Both the position numbers and the translations under genes were made by a program. The notes below the pieces were generated by a model that saw only the letters and a list, made by a program, of their open reading frames with translations, was not told where the DNA came from and made no database searches. This document shows positions 23,910-31,852 of a stretch of DNA of 33,289 nucleotides, piece after piece. Positions within the stretch are counted from its first letter, which is position 1. Every line of letters begins with the position of its first letter. The stretch covers positions 1-33,289 of the forward strand of contig JAWXVA010000018.1 of the NCBI GenBank assembly GCA_044425815.1, given 5' to 3'. The stretch is from CAUPWF01 sp044425815 (GTDB taxonomy: Bacteria > Bacillota > Clostridia > Lachnospirales > Lachnospiraceae).

Positions 23910-24701
23910 ATGTTTACAGCAGACAATTATGTGCTTGCAGAAAGTATAGAACAAGCACACCAATTAAACCAAGCTAAAAATGCAACCATCGTAGGTGGGA
24001 TGTTATGGCTTAAGATGAGTAAAAAGCATTATAAAACAGTTATTGATTTGAGCGAATTGGGATTAAATAAAATAGAAGAAAATGAACAAGAATTTTCGAT
24101 AGGATGCATGGTGACATTGCGTCAATTAGAGTTGCATGAGGGGCTAAACAAAGTGTTTGATCATTGCTTTACAAAAGCAGTAGAGCATATTGTAGGCGTT
24201 CAATTCCGTAATGGAGCTACAATAGGGGGAAGCGTTTATGGAAGATACGGGTTTTCTGATATTCTAACGATGCTCATGGTATTAGATACGTATGTAGAAT
24301 TATATGAAGGTGGAATAGTATCATTATCAGAATTTGCTAAACAACCATATGACAATGATATATTACTTCGAATTATTGTAAAAAAAGAGGATCTAAAAGT
24401 AAGTTATATGACTCAAAGATTAAGTGAAACAGATTTCCCGATATTAGCATGTGGTGTTTCTAAAAATGTTGACGGATATAAGATTGCGATAGGGGCAAGA
24501 CCTAAAAAAGCAGTATTGGCAGAGAGCAAGCTTTCTTTGGATGCTACAAAAGAAGAAGTAATGACTGAAAGTAAACGTATAGCAGAATCACTTAGATTTG
24601 AAAGTAATTTAAGAGGTAGTAAGGAATATCGCAAGAGATTGTGCGAAGTACTTATTAGCAGATCGATTGAGGAACTTACAGGAGGAACTTATGAAAATTA
24701 A
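23910..24701 (+). CDS. molybdenum hydroxylase FAD-binding subunit
   Basis: A 263-residue FAD subunit of a xanthine-dehydrogenase-type enzyme (CoxM/XdhB family), passing electrons from the iron-sulfur subunit to an acceptor. The FAD sites are seen as ATIVGGMLWLK near residues 25-35 and the second loop FRNGATIGGSVYGRYGFSD near 103-121. The family C-terminal domain follows (RFESNLRGSKEYRKRLCEVL). It is somewhat shorter than many relatives and the second FAD loop is altered (SVYGRYGFSD in place of the more usual NIANASPAGD). AGAGGAGAG precedes the ATG. It is the first gene of the eight-kilobase operon and overlaps the following 2Fe-2S gene by 11 bases. Confidence 0.88.
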   Translation: MFTADNYVLAESIEQAHQLNQAKNATIVGGMLWLKMSKKHYKTVIDLSELGLNKIEENEQEFSIGCMVTLRQLELHEGLNKVFDHCFTKAVEHIVGVQFRNGATIGGSVYGRYGFSDILTMLMVLDTYVELYEGGIVSLSEFAKQPYDNDILLRIIVKKEDLKVSYMTQRLSETDFPILACGVSKNVDGYKIAIGARPKKAVLAESKLSLDATKEEVMTESKRIAESLRFESNLRGSKEYRKRLCEVLISRSIEELTGGTYEN

Positions 24702-25149
24702 AGTTAAAATTAATGGAAAACAATATCAGGATGATATTTCGGCAGATATGCTATTACTAGATTATGTAAGAACAAAAGGATGTTATAGTGTGAAACGTGG
24801 CTGTGAAACAGCAAATTGTGGGTTATGTACAGTTCATTTAGATGGAACACCGGTACTTTCTTGTTCGGTACTTGCAGCTAGAGCTAATGGTCATGAAGTG
24901 ACTACGCTGGAAGGGTTACAGAAAGAAGCAGAAGAATTTGGGGCGTTTCTAGCAGATGAAGGAGCAGAACAATGTGGGTTTTGCAGCCCAGGATTTATTA
25001 TGAATGTATTAGCAATGAAGAGTGAATTGCAGAATCCTACACAAGAATCGATCAAGGCGTATTTGGTAGGGAACCTATGTCGTTGTACCGGATACATGGG
25101 GCAATTAAGAGCAATTGAGAAATTCCTACTTCGTGAAAAGGGAGAATAG
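24691..25149 (+). CDS. molybdenum hydroxylase 2Fe-2S subunit
   Basis: A 152-residue two-cluster [2Fe-2S] electron-transfer subunit. The plant-type ferredoxin domain has C38, C43, C46 and C58. The helical second-cluster domain has C95, C98, C130 and C132 (CGFCSPGF and LCRCTGYMG). All eight ligands are present. I place the start at the ATG at 24691, directly after ACAGGAGGAACTT; an open frame back to 24667 contains this ribosome binding site and is not coding. It overlaps the FAD gene end and is followed by the Mo subunit after three bases, so the three subunits are tightly coupled. Confidence 0.95.
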   Translation: MKIKVKINGKQYQDDISADMLLLDYVRTKGCYSVKRGCETANCGLCTVHLDGTPVLSCSVLAARANGHEVTTLEGLQKEAEEFGAFLADEGAEQCGFCSPGFIMNVLAMKSELQNPTQESIKAYLVGNLCRCTGYMGQLRAIEKFLLREKGE

Positions 25150-25152
25150 AAG

Positions 25153-27438
25153 ATGAAACATATTACAAAACCAGTTCGAAAAAAAGATGCTATGATGTTG
25201 GTGACAGGGAAACCTGTTTATACAGAGGACTTAGCGCCAAGTAATGCACTTGTAGTAAAAGTGCTTCGAAGTCCACATGCACGTGCAAATGTACTAAATA
25301 TTAATAAAGCAGTTGCCATGAAGGTACCAGATATCGCTTGTATTTTGACCTACCAAGATGTTCCGCAGACGAGATTTACAATGGCAGGACAATCATATCC
25401 AGAACCAAGTCCTTATGATCATCTAATATTAGATTCTCATATTAGATGTGTAGGAGACCCAGTTGCAATCATAGCTGGGGAAAATGAAAAAGCGGTAAAT
25501 AAAGCAATGAAATTATTGAAAGTAGAGTATGAGGTGTTGGAACCATTACTAGATCTTACGATAGCCAAAGATCATGAAATTATCGTACACCCAGAAGATA
25601 ATTTTCATTCTTTGGCTGATTGGGCAGGAACCGATGCAAAACGAAATCTGTGTTCTACAGATTCATGTAGCTATGGAGATGTGGAGGCGGAATTTGCAAA
25701 ATGTGCTCATGTAGTAGAACGCACATATCATACAAAAGCAAACCATCAAGCGATGATGGAGACGTTTCGCACATATACGCATTTAGATGTATATGGCAGA
25801 CTGAATATTGTGAGTTCAACACAGGTACCATTTCATGTGCGACGTATAGCAGCAACAGCATTAGATCTTCCGAAGTCAAAAGTTCGTGTAGTGAAACCTC
25901 GTATAGGGGGAGGATTTGGAGCAAAGCAATCATTGGTAAGTGAATTGTTCCCAGCGATTGTAACATTAAAAACAGGGAAACCAGCGAAAATGATTTATTC
26001 AAGACAAGAGTCATTTACAAATGGTAGTCCACGTCATGAAATGAAAATCACTGCGAAAATTGGGGCAGATGAGCATGGTGTTATAAAGGCATTGCAGATG
26101 TATACGTTATCAAATGCTGGTGCATATGGAGAACATGGTCCTACTACAGTCGGGCTAACAGGACATAAAGCGCTTAGTCTCTATGCAGGAGCGAATGCCT
26201 ATAAATTCGATAGTGATGTAGTATATACAAACACAATGGGTGGAGGAGCATACAGAGGATATGGAGCAACACAAGGGATATTTGCCGTAGAATCACTTGT
26301 GACAGAATTGGCTTTTCAATTAAAAATAGATCCTGCCAAATTGCGTGAAATGAATATGACACAAGAAGGCCAAGTGATGCAAAGTTATTATGGAGAAACA
26401 TGTAATAGTTGCGCATTAGACCGCTGTGTAGCTAAAGCAAAAGAAATGATAGATTGGGATGGAAAATATCCATCGAGAGATATGGGGAATGGAAAAGTAC
26501 GATCTGTAGGGATGGCATTGTCGATGCAAGGATCAGGTATTTCTGTGATTGATACAGGAGCGGTAGAGATTAAATTAAATGATGATGGATTTTATACTAT
26601 GATGATTGGTGCGTCTGACATGGGAACAGGTTGTGATACAATCCTTGCTCAAATGGCAGCAGAATCTTTGGAATGTAATGTGGAAGATATTATTGTGCAC
26701 GGAGTAGACACGGATCAATCACCATATGATGCAGGGTCTTATGCTTCAAGTACCACGTATATTACGGGGGCAGCGGTAATTAAGACTTGTGAGAAGATTC
26801 GAGAACAAATCATAGAAGTTAGTGCAAAAATGCTGGGAGCTACACCAGAAGAAGTAGAGTTTGACGGGAAATATGCCTATATACTAGATCAAAGTAAGAA
26901 GGTGTCGTTGCGTGAAATCGGCTATGCATCGGTATTAGGAGATAGTAATATTATCCGTGCGTGTGAGTCTCATTATTCTCCAGTTTCTCCTCCACCATTT
27001 ATGGTAGGAATTGCAGAAATTGAATTGGATAAAATGACAGGACAAGTTGATATTGTGGATTACGTGGCTGTTGTAGACTGCGGGACAGTTATTAATACAA
27101 ATCTTGCTCGTATTCAAACAGAAGGTGGAATTGCACAAGGAATAGGAATGGCACTTACTGAAAATGTTCAATATAATAAAGCAGGACGCATGTTAAATGA
27201 TTCCTTTATGCAATACAAGATTCCTACAAGATTAGATGTAGGGAAGATTCGCGTGGAATTTGAAAGTAGCTATGAACCAACAGGACCATTTGGCGCGAAA
27301 TCTATAGGGGAAGTAGTAATCAATACTCCGGCACCAGCCATTGCAAATGCAATATTCCATGCAACGGGACATCGATTTGATACATTACCAATTACTGCTG
27401 AAATGATTGCACTGAAATGTCTTGAAGATGAGAAGTAA
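25153..27438 (+). CDS. xdhA: molybdenum hydroxylase Mo-binding catalytic subunit (xanthine-dehydrogenase type)
   Basis: A 761-residue catalytic subunit that hydroxylates a heterocycle or purine at the molybdopterin site. Conserved features are GGGFGAKQ (252-259), GGGAYRGYGATQG with R368, GASDMGTGCDT and the catalytic glutamate E720 in GPFGAKSIGE. The N-terminal domain (PVTRKDA-like opening through HARANVLNI) is the a/b hammerhead. No in-frame TGA is present, so selenium, if used, would be a labile ligand rather than selenocysteine, as known for the enzymes that go with yqeB and yqeC. The substrate (xanthine, other purines, nicotinate or an aldehyde) cannot be read from sequence; the xdhA symbol is by family. 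It is followed by the maturation genes after about 70 bases. Confidence 0.9.
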   Translation: MKHITKPVRKKDAMMLVTGKPVYTEDLAPSNALVVKVLRSPHARANVLNINKAVAMKVPDIACILTYQDVPQTRFTMAGQSYPEPSPYDHLILDSHIRCVGDPVAIIAGENEKAVNKAMKLLKVEYEVLEPLLDLTIAKDHEIIVHPEDNFHSLADWAGTDAKRNLCSTDSCSYGDVEAEFAKCAHVVERTYHTKANHQAMMETFRTYTHLDVYGRLNIVSSTQVPFHVRRIAATALDLPKSKVRVVKPRIGGGFGAKQSLVSELFPAIVTLKTGKPAKMIYSRQESFTNGSPRHEMKITAKIGADEHGVIKALQMYTLSNAGAYGEHGPTTVGLTGHKALSLYAGANAYKFDSDVVYTNTMGGGAYRGYGATQGIFAVESLVTELAFQLKIDPAKLREMNMTQEGQVMQSYYGETCNSCALDRCVAKAKEMIDWDGKYPSRDMGNGKVRSVGMALSMQGSGISVIDTGAVEIKLNDDGFYTMMIGASDMGTGCDTILAQMAAESLECNVEDIIVHGVDTDQSPYDAGSYASSTTYITGAAVIKTCEKIREQIIEVSAKMLGATPEEVEFDGKYAYILDQSKKVSLREIGYASVLGDSNIIRACESHYSPVSPPPFMVGIAEIELDKMTGQVDIVDYVAVVDCGTVINTNLARIQTEGGIAQGIGMALTENVQYNKAGRMLNDSFMQYKIPTRLDVGKIRVEFESSYEPTGPFGAKSIGEVVINTPAPAIANAIFHATGHRFDTLPITAEMIALKCLEDEK

Positions 27439-27457
27439 GAGACTATAAAAAATAAAT

Positions 27458-27483
27458 TATAAAGAATATTTATAAAGAATATT
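27458..27483 (+). repeat. tandem 13-bp direct repeat
   Basis: TATAAAGAATATT occurs twice in a row (27458-27470 and 27471-27483), followed by a degenerate third unit and by TATAAT at 27492-27497. There is no good -35, so an internal promoter is only possible. Confidence 0.5.
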
Positions 27484-27510
27484 TAGAAAGATATAATAAG
27501 GATCAATGCT

Positions 27511-28536
27511 ATGAAATTAATTAGAACACAAGATGCGGTTGGACAAGTTTTGTGCCATGATATTACACAGATTATTCCAGGGATAACGAAGGATGCAATA
27601 TTTCGCAAAGGGCACATTGTGCAAGAAATAGATATTGAGATCTTGTTGAGTGTTGGAAAAGAACATTTATATATATGGGAAGCTGATGAGCAGATGTTAC
27701 ATGAAAATGAAGCGGCAGAGATATTATGCGAACTTTGTCGAAATCAGAATATGTATGCTACTGAGGCGAAAGAAGGCAAGATAGAGCTGATAGCAGAAGA
27801 AGATGGTTTGTTATTAGTGGATGTAGAGCGATTACGCATGGTTAATAGCATAGGGAATATGATGATAGCAACTAGAACTTCAGGATACCCAGTAAAAAAA
27901 GGTGAAAAATTATGTGGAACACGCATTATACCGCTCATTATTGAGAAAAATAAGATGGAAGAAGTAAAGCAGGCAGTAGGGGAAGAACCATTACTGAAAT
28001 TACTCCCACTTCAGAAATTGGATTTTGGAATTATTAATACAGGAAGTGAAATTTATCACGGGTTAATAGAGGATAGATTCACACCAGTTTTGAAAGAAAA
28101 GATGGAAGCATATGGTTGTAAGATGAAAGCCCATGTTATTTGTGATGATAATCCTGAACAAATCACGGCGACGATTCAACAAATGGATGCAGAGGGAATA
28201 GAGCTGATTCTTTGTACGGGTGGTATGAGTGTGGATCCAGATGATAGAACACCTCTTGCAATTAAAAATGCAGGAGTTGAAATAGTGAGTTACGGAGCAC
28301 CAGTGCTTCCGGGAGCAATGTTTTTAGTTTCTTATTTACCCGATGATAGAGTTGTGTGTGGATTACCAGGTTGCGTAATGTACTCCAAACGAACGATATT
28401 TGATATCGTATTGCCTTGGATATTAGCAGGAGAGAGAGTAACTCCAGACTGGTTAGCAGGGCTAGGTCATGGAGGGTTGTGCTTGTCTTGTGAGCAGTGT
28501 CATTTCCCGAATTGTGCATTTGGAAAGGGAATGTAG
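27511..28536 (+). CDS. molybdopterin-binding MoeA-like protein of the hydroxylase maturation operon
   Basis: A 341-residue protein with a molybdopterin-binding MoaB/MoeA/CinA-type domain in the middle. This is seen as DFGIINTGSEIYHG at 171-184 and LCTGGMSVDPDDRTP around 234-248. The first 150 residues resemble neither a full MoeA domain I nor IV. The C-terminus is a cysteine cluster C324, C327, C330 and C335 (CLSCEQCHFPNC) ahead of FGKG, with spacing able to hold a metal or iron-sulfur centre. I recall similar tails on molybdopterin-binding proteins beside xdh operons but could not check. It probably handles the cofactor for the hydroxylase rather than general Mo insertion. The ribosome binding site is AAGGA. 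It lies ten bases before xdhC. Confidence 0.82.
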   Translation: MKLIRTQDAVGQVLCHDITQIIPGITKDAIFRKGHIVQEIDIEILLSVGKEHLYIWEADEQMLHENEAAEILCELCRNQNMYATEAKEGKIELIAEEDGLLLVDVERLRMVNSIGNMMIATRTSGYPVKKGEKLCGTRIIPLIIEKNKMEEVKQAVGEEPLLKLLPLQKLDFGIINTGSEIYHGLIEDRFTPVLKEKMEAYGCKMKAHVICDDNPEQITATIQQMDAEGIELILCTGGMSVDPDDRTPLAIKNAGVEIVSYGAPVLPGAMFLVSYLPDDRVVCGLPGCVMYSKRTIFDIVLPWILAGERVTPDWLAGLGHGGLCLSCEQCHFPNCAFGKGM

Positions 28537-28545
28537 TGAATTAAT

Positions 28546-29535
28546 ATGAAGAAAATAATAGAAGCAATTCTCAATAAAATAACAGATAAAACAGTTGGTG
28601 AAAATTCAGAATGTATAGTAGTCTCAGTAGTAAGTTCCACTGGTTCTACGCCACGTAAATCAGGAGCTACTATGTTGGTGGATAAGACAGGAGTCTTAGA
28701 AGGAACCATTGGTGGCGGCCTGTTGGAATACACCTGTACGGAACAAGCATTATTGATGTTGCAGTCATTAGAAAAAACGGATGTTAAGGAAACGATTCCT
28801 ACTACGAAAGAATTTGTCCTCGATAATGAAAAAGCTGGTGCACTGGGAATGGTTTGTGGTGGCAATACGAAGATTTTATATTTCCCACTGCTTCATTCTT
28901 CTGGACTGCAGGATGTGATGGAAGAAGCGCTGTGCTGCATAGAGGAGAATCAAGAAGCTGACTTATGTTTAGGCGTTTCTGAAAACTTAGTAAAAGTCTT
29001 AAAGAAAAGAGAGCAGGAAAACGTTGATTTACAAGCGCATATAAAATTGCCATTAACGAGTGCTCATCGAATTATTTTAGTGGGTGGTGGACATGTAGCA
29101 TTAGAAGTAGCGAAACTATTAACATATCTAGGATTCCGATATGTGATAATAGATGATCGAGCAGAATTTGCTGCGCATGCACGATTTCCTGAGGCGGAAG
29201 AGGTGATTGTTGCATCAGAAGAACAATATGAAGAACGATTATCTTGTGTCGGACCTATTGGAAATAAAGATGGCTTTTGTATCATGACGAGAGGACATAA
29301 AGGTGATACAGAAGCAGTAAGGTATGCATTATCCACGCAGGCAAGCTATCTTGGTGTCATGGGAAGTAAGGTGAAAAGAAAAAAAGTGTTTGCACAATTA
29401 GAATCGGAAGGATATACAGGAATCCGAGAACGAGTGATTACGCCTATAGGACTTGATATCGGAGCAGAGACACCAGAAGAATTAGCAATATCTATTGTAG
29501 GGCAATTAATTCAATGGAGAGCAGGAAGAATGTAA
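28546..29535 (+). CDS. xdhC: XdhC/CoxI-family molybdenum cofactor insertion protein
   Basis: A 329-residue XdhC-type chaperone that binds Moco, helps sulfuration or exchange of its ligand, and inserts it into the hydroxylase. The N-terminal XdhC domain shows SSTGSTPRKSGATML (residues 28-42), GTIGGGLLEY and the GMVCGG motif near residue 101. The C-terminal Rossmann domain has LVGGGHVALEVAKL (GGGH 180-183) and a late GLDIGAETPEELAISIVGQL. Full length. It begins nine bases after the MoeA-like gene, whose terminal GAAAGGGAATG carries its ribosome binding site. Confidence 0.93.
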   Translation: MKKIIEAILNKITDKTVGENSECIVVSVVSSTGSTPRKSGATMLVDKTGVLEGTIGGGLLEYTCTEQALLMLQSLEKTDVKETIPTTKEFVLDNEKAGALGMVCGGNTKILYFPLLHSSGLQDVMEEALCCIEENQEADLCLGVSENLVKVLKKREQENVDLQAHIKLPLTSAHRIILVGGGHVALEVAKLLTYLGFRYVIIDDRAEFAAHARFPEAEEVIVASEEQYEERLSCVGPIGNKDGFCIMTRGHKGDTEAVRYALSTQASYLGVMGSKVKRKKVFAQLESEGYTGIRERVITPIGLDIGAETPEELAISIVGQLIQWRAGRM

Positions 29536-29572
29536 GCGCGAAGAAGGGCAGTGTAGAAGGGAGTTGGCGAAA

Positions 29573-30196
29573 GTGGATGCAATTATATTGGCAGCAGGAA
29601 ATAGTGTGAGATTTGGCGAAAATAAATTATTACATGAAATGAATGGGCAGCCAATGTTTGCGTCGATTCTAGAGAAGGTAGTTGCCGTTCAAGATAAAGG
29701 TCTTATAAAGCATATTATCGTTGTGGCACAACATCAAGAGATCATTGAGCTGGCAGAAGAAAAATTTACTATACCTAAAAAAGAATATGCTGATACCGAT
29801 GTGGAAATAACGACAACAGTGTTAAAAGCGATACGAAATTCTAATCCTGAATGGGGGATTTCTTATTCTATACATTTAGGGGTGGAAGCGTTATTAGAAT
29901 TAGATAGGGACTCAGAAGCGTGCTTATTTGTGGTAAGTGATCAACCTTACTTGCAAGAAAAGTCCATTGTAGATTTTATTGAGAAGTACGATCAAGAGAC
30001 ACACCCTATAGGAATCTGTGGTCATGGAAATCGAATGGGGAATCCAGTGATTTTTAGCCAGGAATTCTATTCTGAATTATCTGGAATGGAAGGAGATAAA
30101 GGTGGAAAACAAGTGGTGATGCGACACCTTGAACAGACATTTATATACCAGATTCCAGAACAAGAATTGGAGGATATAGATGTTAGAAATCCTTAG
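29573..30196 (+). CDS. MocA-type molybdenum cofactor nucleotidyltransferase
   Basis: A 207-residue member of the MobA-like NTP transferase family, most like MocA, which makes molybdopterin cytosine dinucleotide. The N-terminal nucleotide motif is DAIILAAGNSVRFGENKLL with R13, G15 and K18. The catalytic acidic residue sits in VVSDQPYL and the GNRMGNPVIFS stretch follows, as in MocA. I place the start at GTG 29573, nine bases after AAGGGAG; a TTG at 29564 would sit directly on that site and is rejected. In the selenium-dependent hydroxylase operons a MocA-like protein is a regular partner. It overlaps the following yqeC-yqeB fusion by 17 bases. Confidence 0.88.
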   Translation: MDAIILAAGNSVRFGENKLLHEMNGQPMFASILEKVVAVQDKGLIKHIIVVAQHQEIIELAEEKFTIPKKEYADTDVEITTTVLKAIRNSNPEWGISYSIHLGVEALLELDRDSEACLFVVSDQPYLQEKSIVDFIEKYDQETHPIGICGHGNRMGNPVIFSQEFYSELSGMEGDKGGKQVVMRHLEQTFIYQIPEQELEDIDVRNP

Positions 30197-31763
30197 AAGA
30201 TTAAAAGGGGAAAAGCCTATCATATCTATCGTTGGTGCAGGTGGGAAAACAACGGTAATGTATGATATGGCAAAACTGTATGCAAAAGAGGGATTCAAAG
30301 TATTGGTGACTACGACCACGCATATATGGGAACCACCCTATCGTTACCAAGCAAAGAATTTACGAGAAGTACATGACGTATGGCATGACAAACGGTACGC
30401 AGTAGTTGGGACTCCGTTAGAATCTGGAAAGTGGGGATCACTAGCAAAAAATGAGTTGGAAAAGTATATTCAATGTGCAGATATTGTACTTATTGAAGCG
30501 GATGGTGCCAAAGGAAAGCCATGTAAAATACCGAATGATACAGAACCAGTTATCTTACCAGGGTGCAATGTTGTTATCAATGTAGTGGGAATGGATGCTC
30601 TTAGGAAACCGCTGGAAGAAGTGTGCTTTCGCTATAGTGAACGGGCAGAAAAAATCGAGCAAGAATTAGCAGAGCAGCAAATAGAAAATTCGGTAGGTAT
30701 ATTAACAGAGACGGTTCTCTTATCTATGATTTCTAGTGATGAAATGGGTAGAAAAAATGTAGGGAATCGGCTATATTATGTAGTACTTAATAAATGTGAT
30801 ACTGTAGAATTACAAGAAAGCGGAAGACGAATTTATAATAAATTACAAAATGATGGAGCTGTTGAAGAATTGTTTTGCAAATCGCGCCATCAGTTGGGGT
30901 GGATTGTGGTACGTGGAGCGGGAGATTTGGCAACAGGTATTATCCACAGATTACATAGAGAAGGTTATAAGGTATTAGGTCTAGAAACAGAAAAACCAGC
31001 TGCGATACGTAGAAAAGTGGCCTTTAGTGAGGCTGTGTATGATAAAGGGGCAGAGGTGGAAGGTGTGCAAGCAGAGTTAATAGAGGCACCGTATTGTTTC
31101 GGAACAGCGTTTGATAATCAGTTGGAAGATGTAGCGGAAAGTATTGTACAAAGTGGGAAAGTACCTATAATAGTAGACCCTCATGGGAAAAGCATACCGC
31201 TATTATCACCGATTGTAGTGATTGATGCGATTATAGCAAAACGCAATTTGGGAACAACGATTGATATGGCGCCATTAACGATTGCACTAGGACCAGGATT
31301 TGAAGCAGGAAAAGATGTTCACTTTGTAATAGAAACTATGCGTGGAGAAACATTGGGACACATTATTTCGCAAGGATATGCCATAGTGAATACAGGAATT
31401 CCAGGCAAGATTAATGGTGTTGATAAAGAACGTGTCATTCATGCACCGCAGTCGGGAGTATTCTGTAATGTGAAAGCTATTGGGGATGTGATAGAGCAAG
31501 GAGAGGTGATTGCTTGCATCAAGGAGTATGTAGAAGAAAGCTTAGAACCACTAGTGGCTGGTAAGGGAAGCAGTTACGAAGTTCGTGCTACAATACCAGG
31601 AGTATTACGAGGATTGCTTCGAGATGGGTATTATGTCAAAAAAGGATTCAAAGTTGCAGATATTGATCCACGAATAGAGGAGAGAGATAATTGTAATAGA
31701 ATAACGGATAAAGCGAGAAAAATAGCCGATAGTGTGGTGTGTGTGTTAAAGGATTATGCATAA
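30180..31763 (+). CDS. YqeC-YqeB fusion, selenium-dependent molybdenum hydroxylase accessory protein
   Basis: One uninterrupted 527-residue frame containing two proteins that are normally separate. Residues 1-238 are YqeC, a P-loop protein with GAGGKTTVM (19-27, K23) and the acidic EADGAKGKP (106-114). Residues 241-527 are YqeB, starting VVRGAGDLATGI (from 243) with the family stretches DPHGKSIPLL and TIALGPGFEAGKDVHFVIETMRG-type core. YqeC and YqeB are markers of operons for selenium-dependent molybdenum hydroxylases, where SelD-made selenophosphate feeds a labile selenium ligand. Their exact reactions are not established. There is no linker and no stop or frameshift at the junction (about base 30897). 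The ribosome binding site GGAGG lies inside the overlapping mocA-like gene. Last gene of the operon. Confidence 0.9.
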   Translation: MLEILRRLKGEKPIISIVGAGGKTTVMYDMAKLYAKEGFKVLVTTTTHIWEPPYRYQAKNLREVHDVWHDKRYAVVGTPLESGKWGSLAKNELEKYIQCADIVLIEADGAKGKPCKIPNDTEPVILPGCNVVINVVGMDALRKPLEEVCFRYSERAEKIEQELAEQQIENSVGILTETVLLSMISSDEMGRKNVGNRLYYVVLNKCDTVELQESGRRIYNKLQNDGAVEELFCKSRHQLGWIVVRGAGDLATGIIHRLHREGYKVLGLETEKPAAIRRKVAFSEAVYDKGAEVEGVQAELIEAPYCFGTAFDNQLEDVAESIVQSGKVPIIVDPHGKSIPLLSPIVVIDAIIAKRNLGTTIDMAPLTIALGPGFEAGKDVHFVIETMRGETLGHIISQGYAIVNTGIPGKINGVDKERVIHAPQSGVFCNVKAIGDVIEQGEVIACIKEYVEESLEPLVAGKGSSYEVRATIPGVLRGLLRDGYYVKKGFKVADIDPRIEERDNCNRITDKARKIADSVVCVLKDYA

Positions 31764-31785
31764 TTACTTAGGCACAAATGATAAG

Positions 31786-31843
31786 AAAGCATCTATTTAA
31801 CATATGGTAATATACGAATACCAATGATAGATAGATGCTTTTT
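31786..31843. terminator. bidirectional terminator-like hairpin between yqeC-yqeB and aroA
   Basis: AAAGCATCTAT (31786-31796) pairs with ATAGATGCTTT (31831-31841) around a 34-base region that can fold TGGTA (31805-31809) with TACCA (31819-31823). T residues follow on the plus strand, and the A-rich left arm offers T residues for the convergent aroA transcript. The loop is long, so efficiency is uncertain. Confidence 0.7.
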
Positions 31844-31852
31844 GAGTATAAA

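Noticed and set aside
25655..26014. Antisense open frames under the Mo subunit and other genes
   Set aside because: They are shadows of real genes in other frames with no ribosome binding site, no family pattern and low-complexity residue content.
25153..27438. Selenocysteine codon in the molybdenum hydroxylase
   Set aside because: No in-frame TGA occurs in the frame of 761 codons, so selenium incorporation, if any, would be as a labile ligand.
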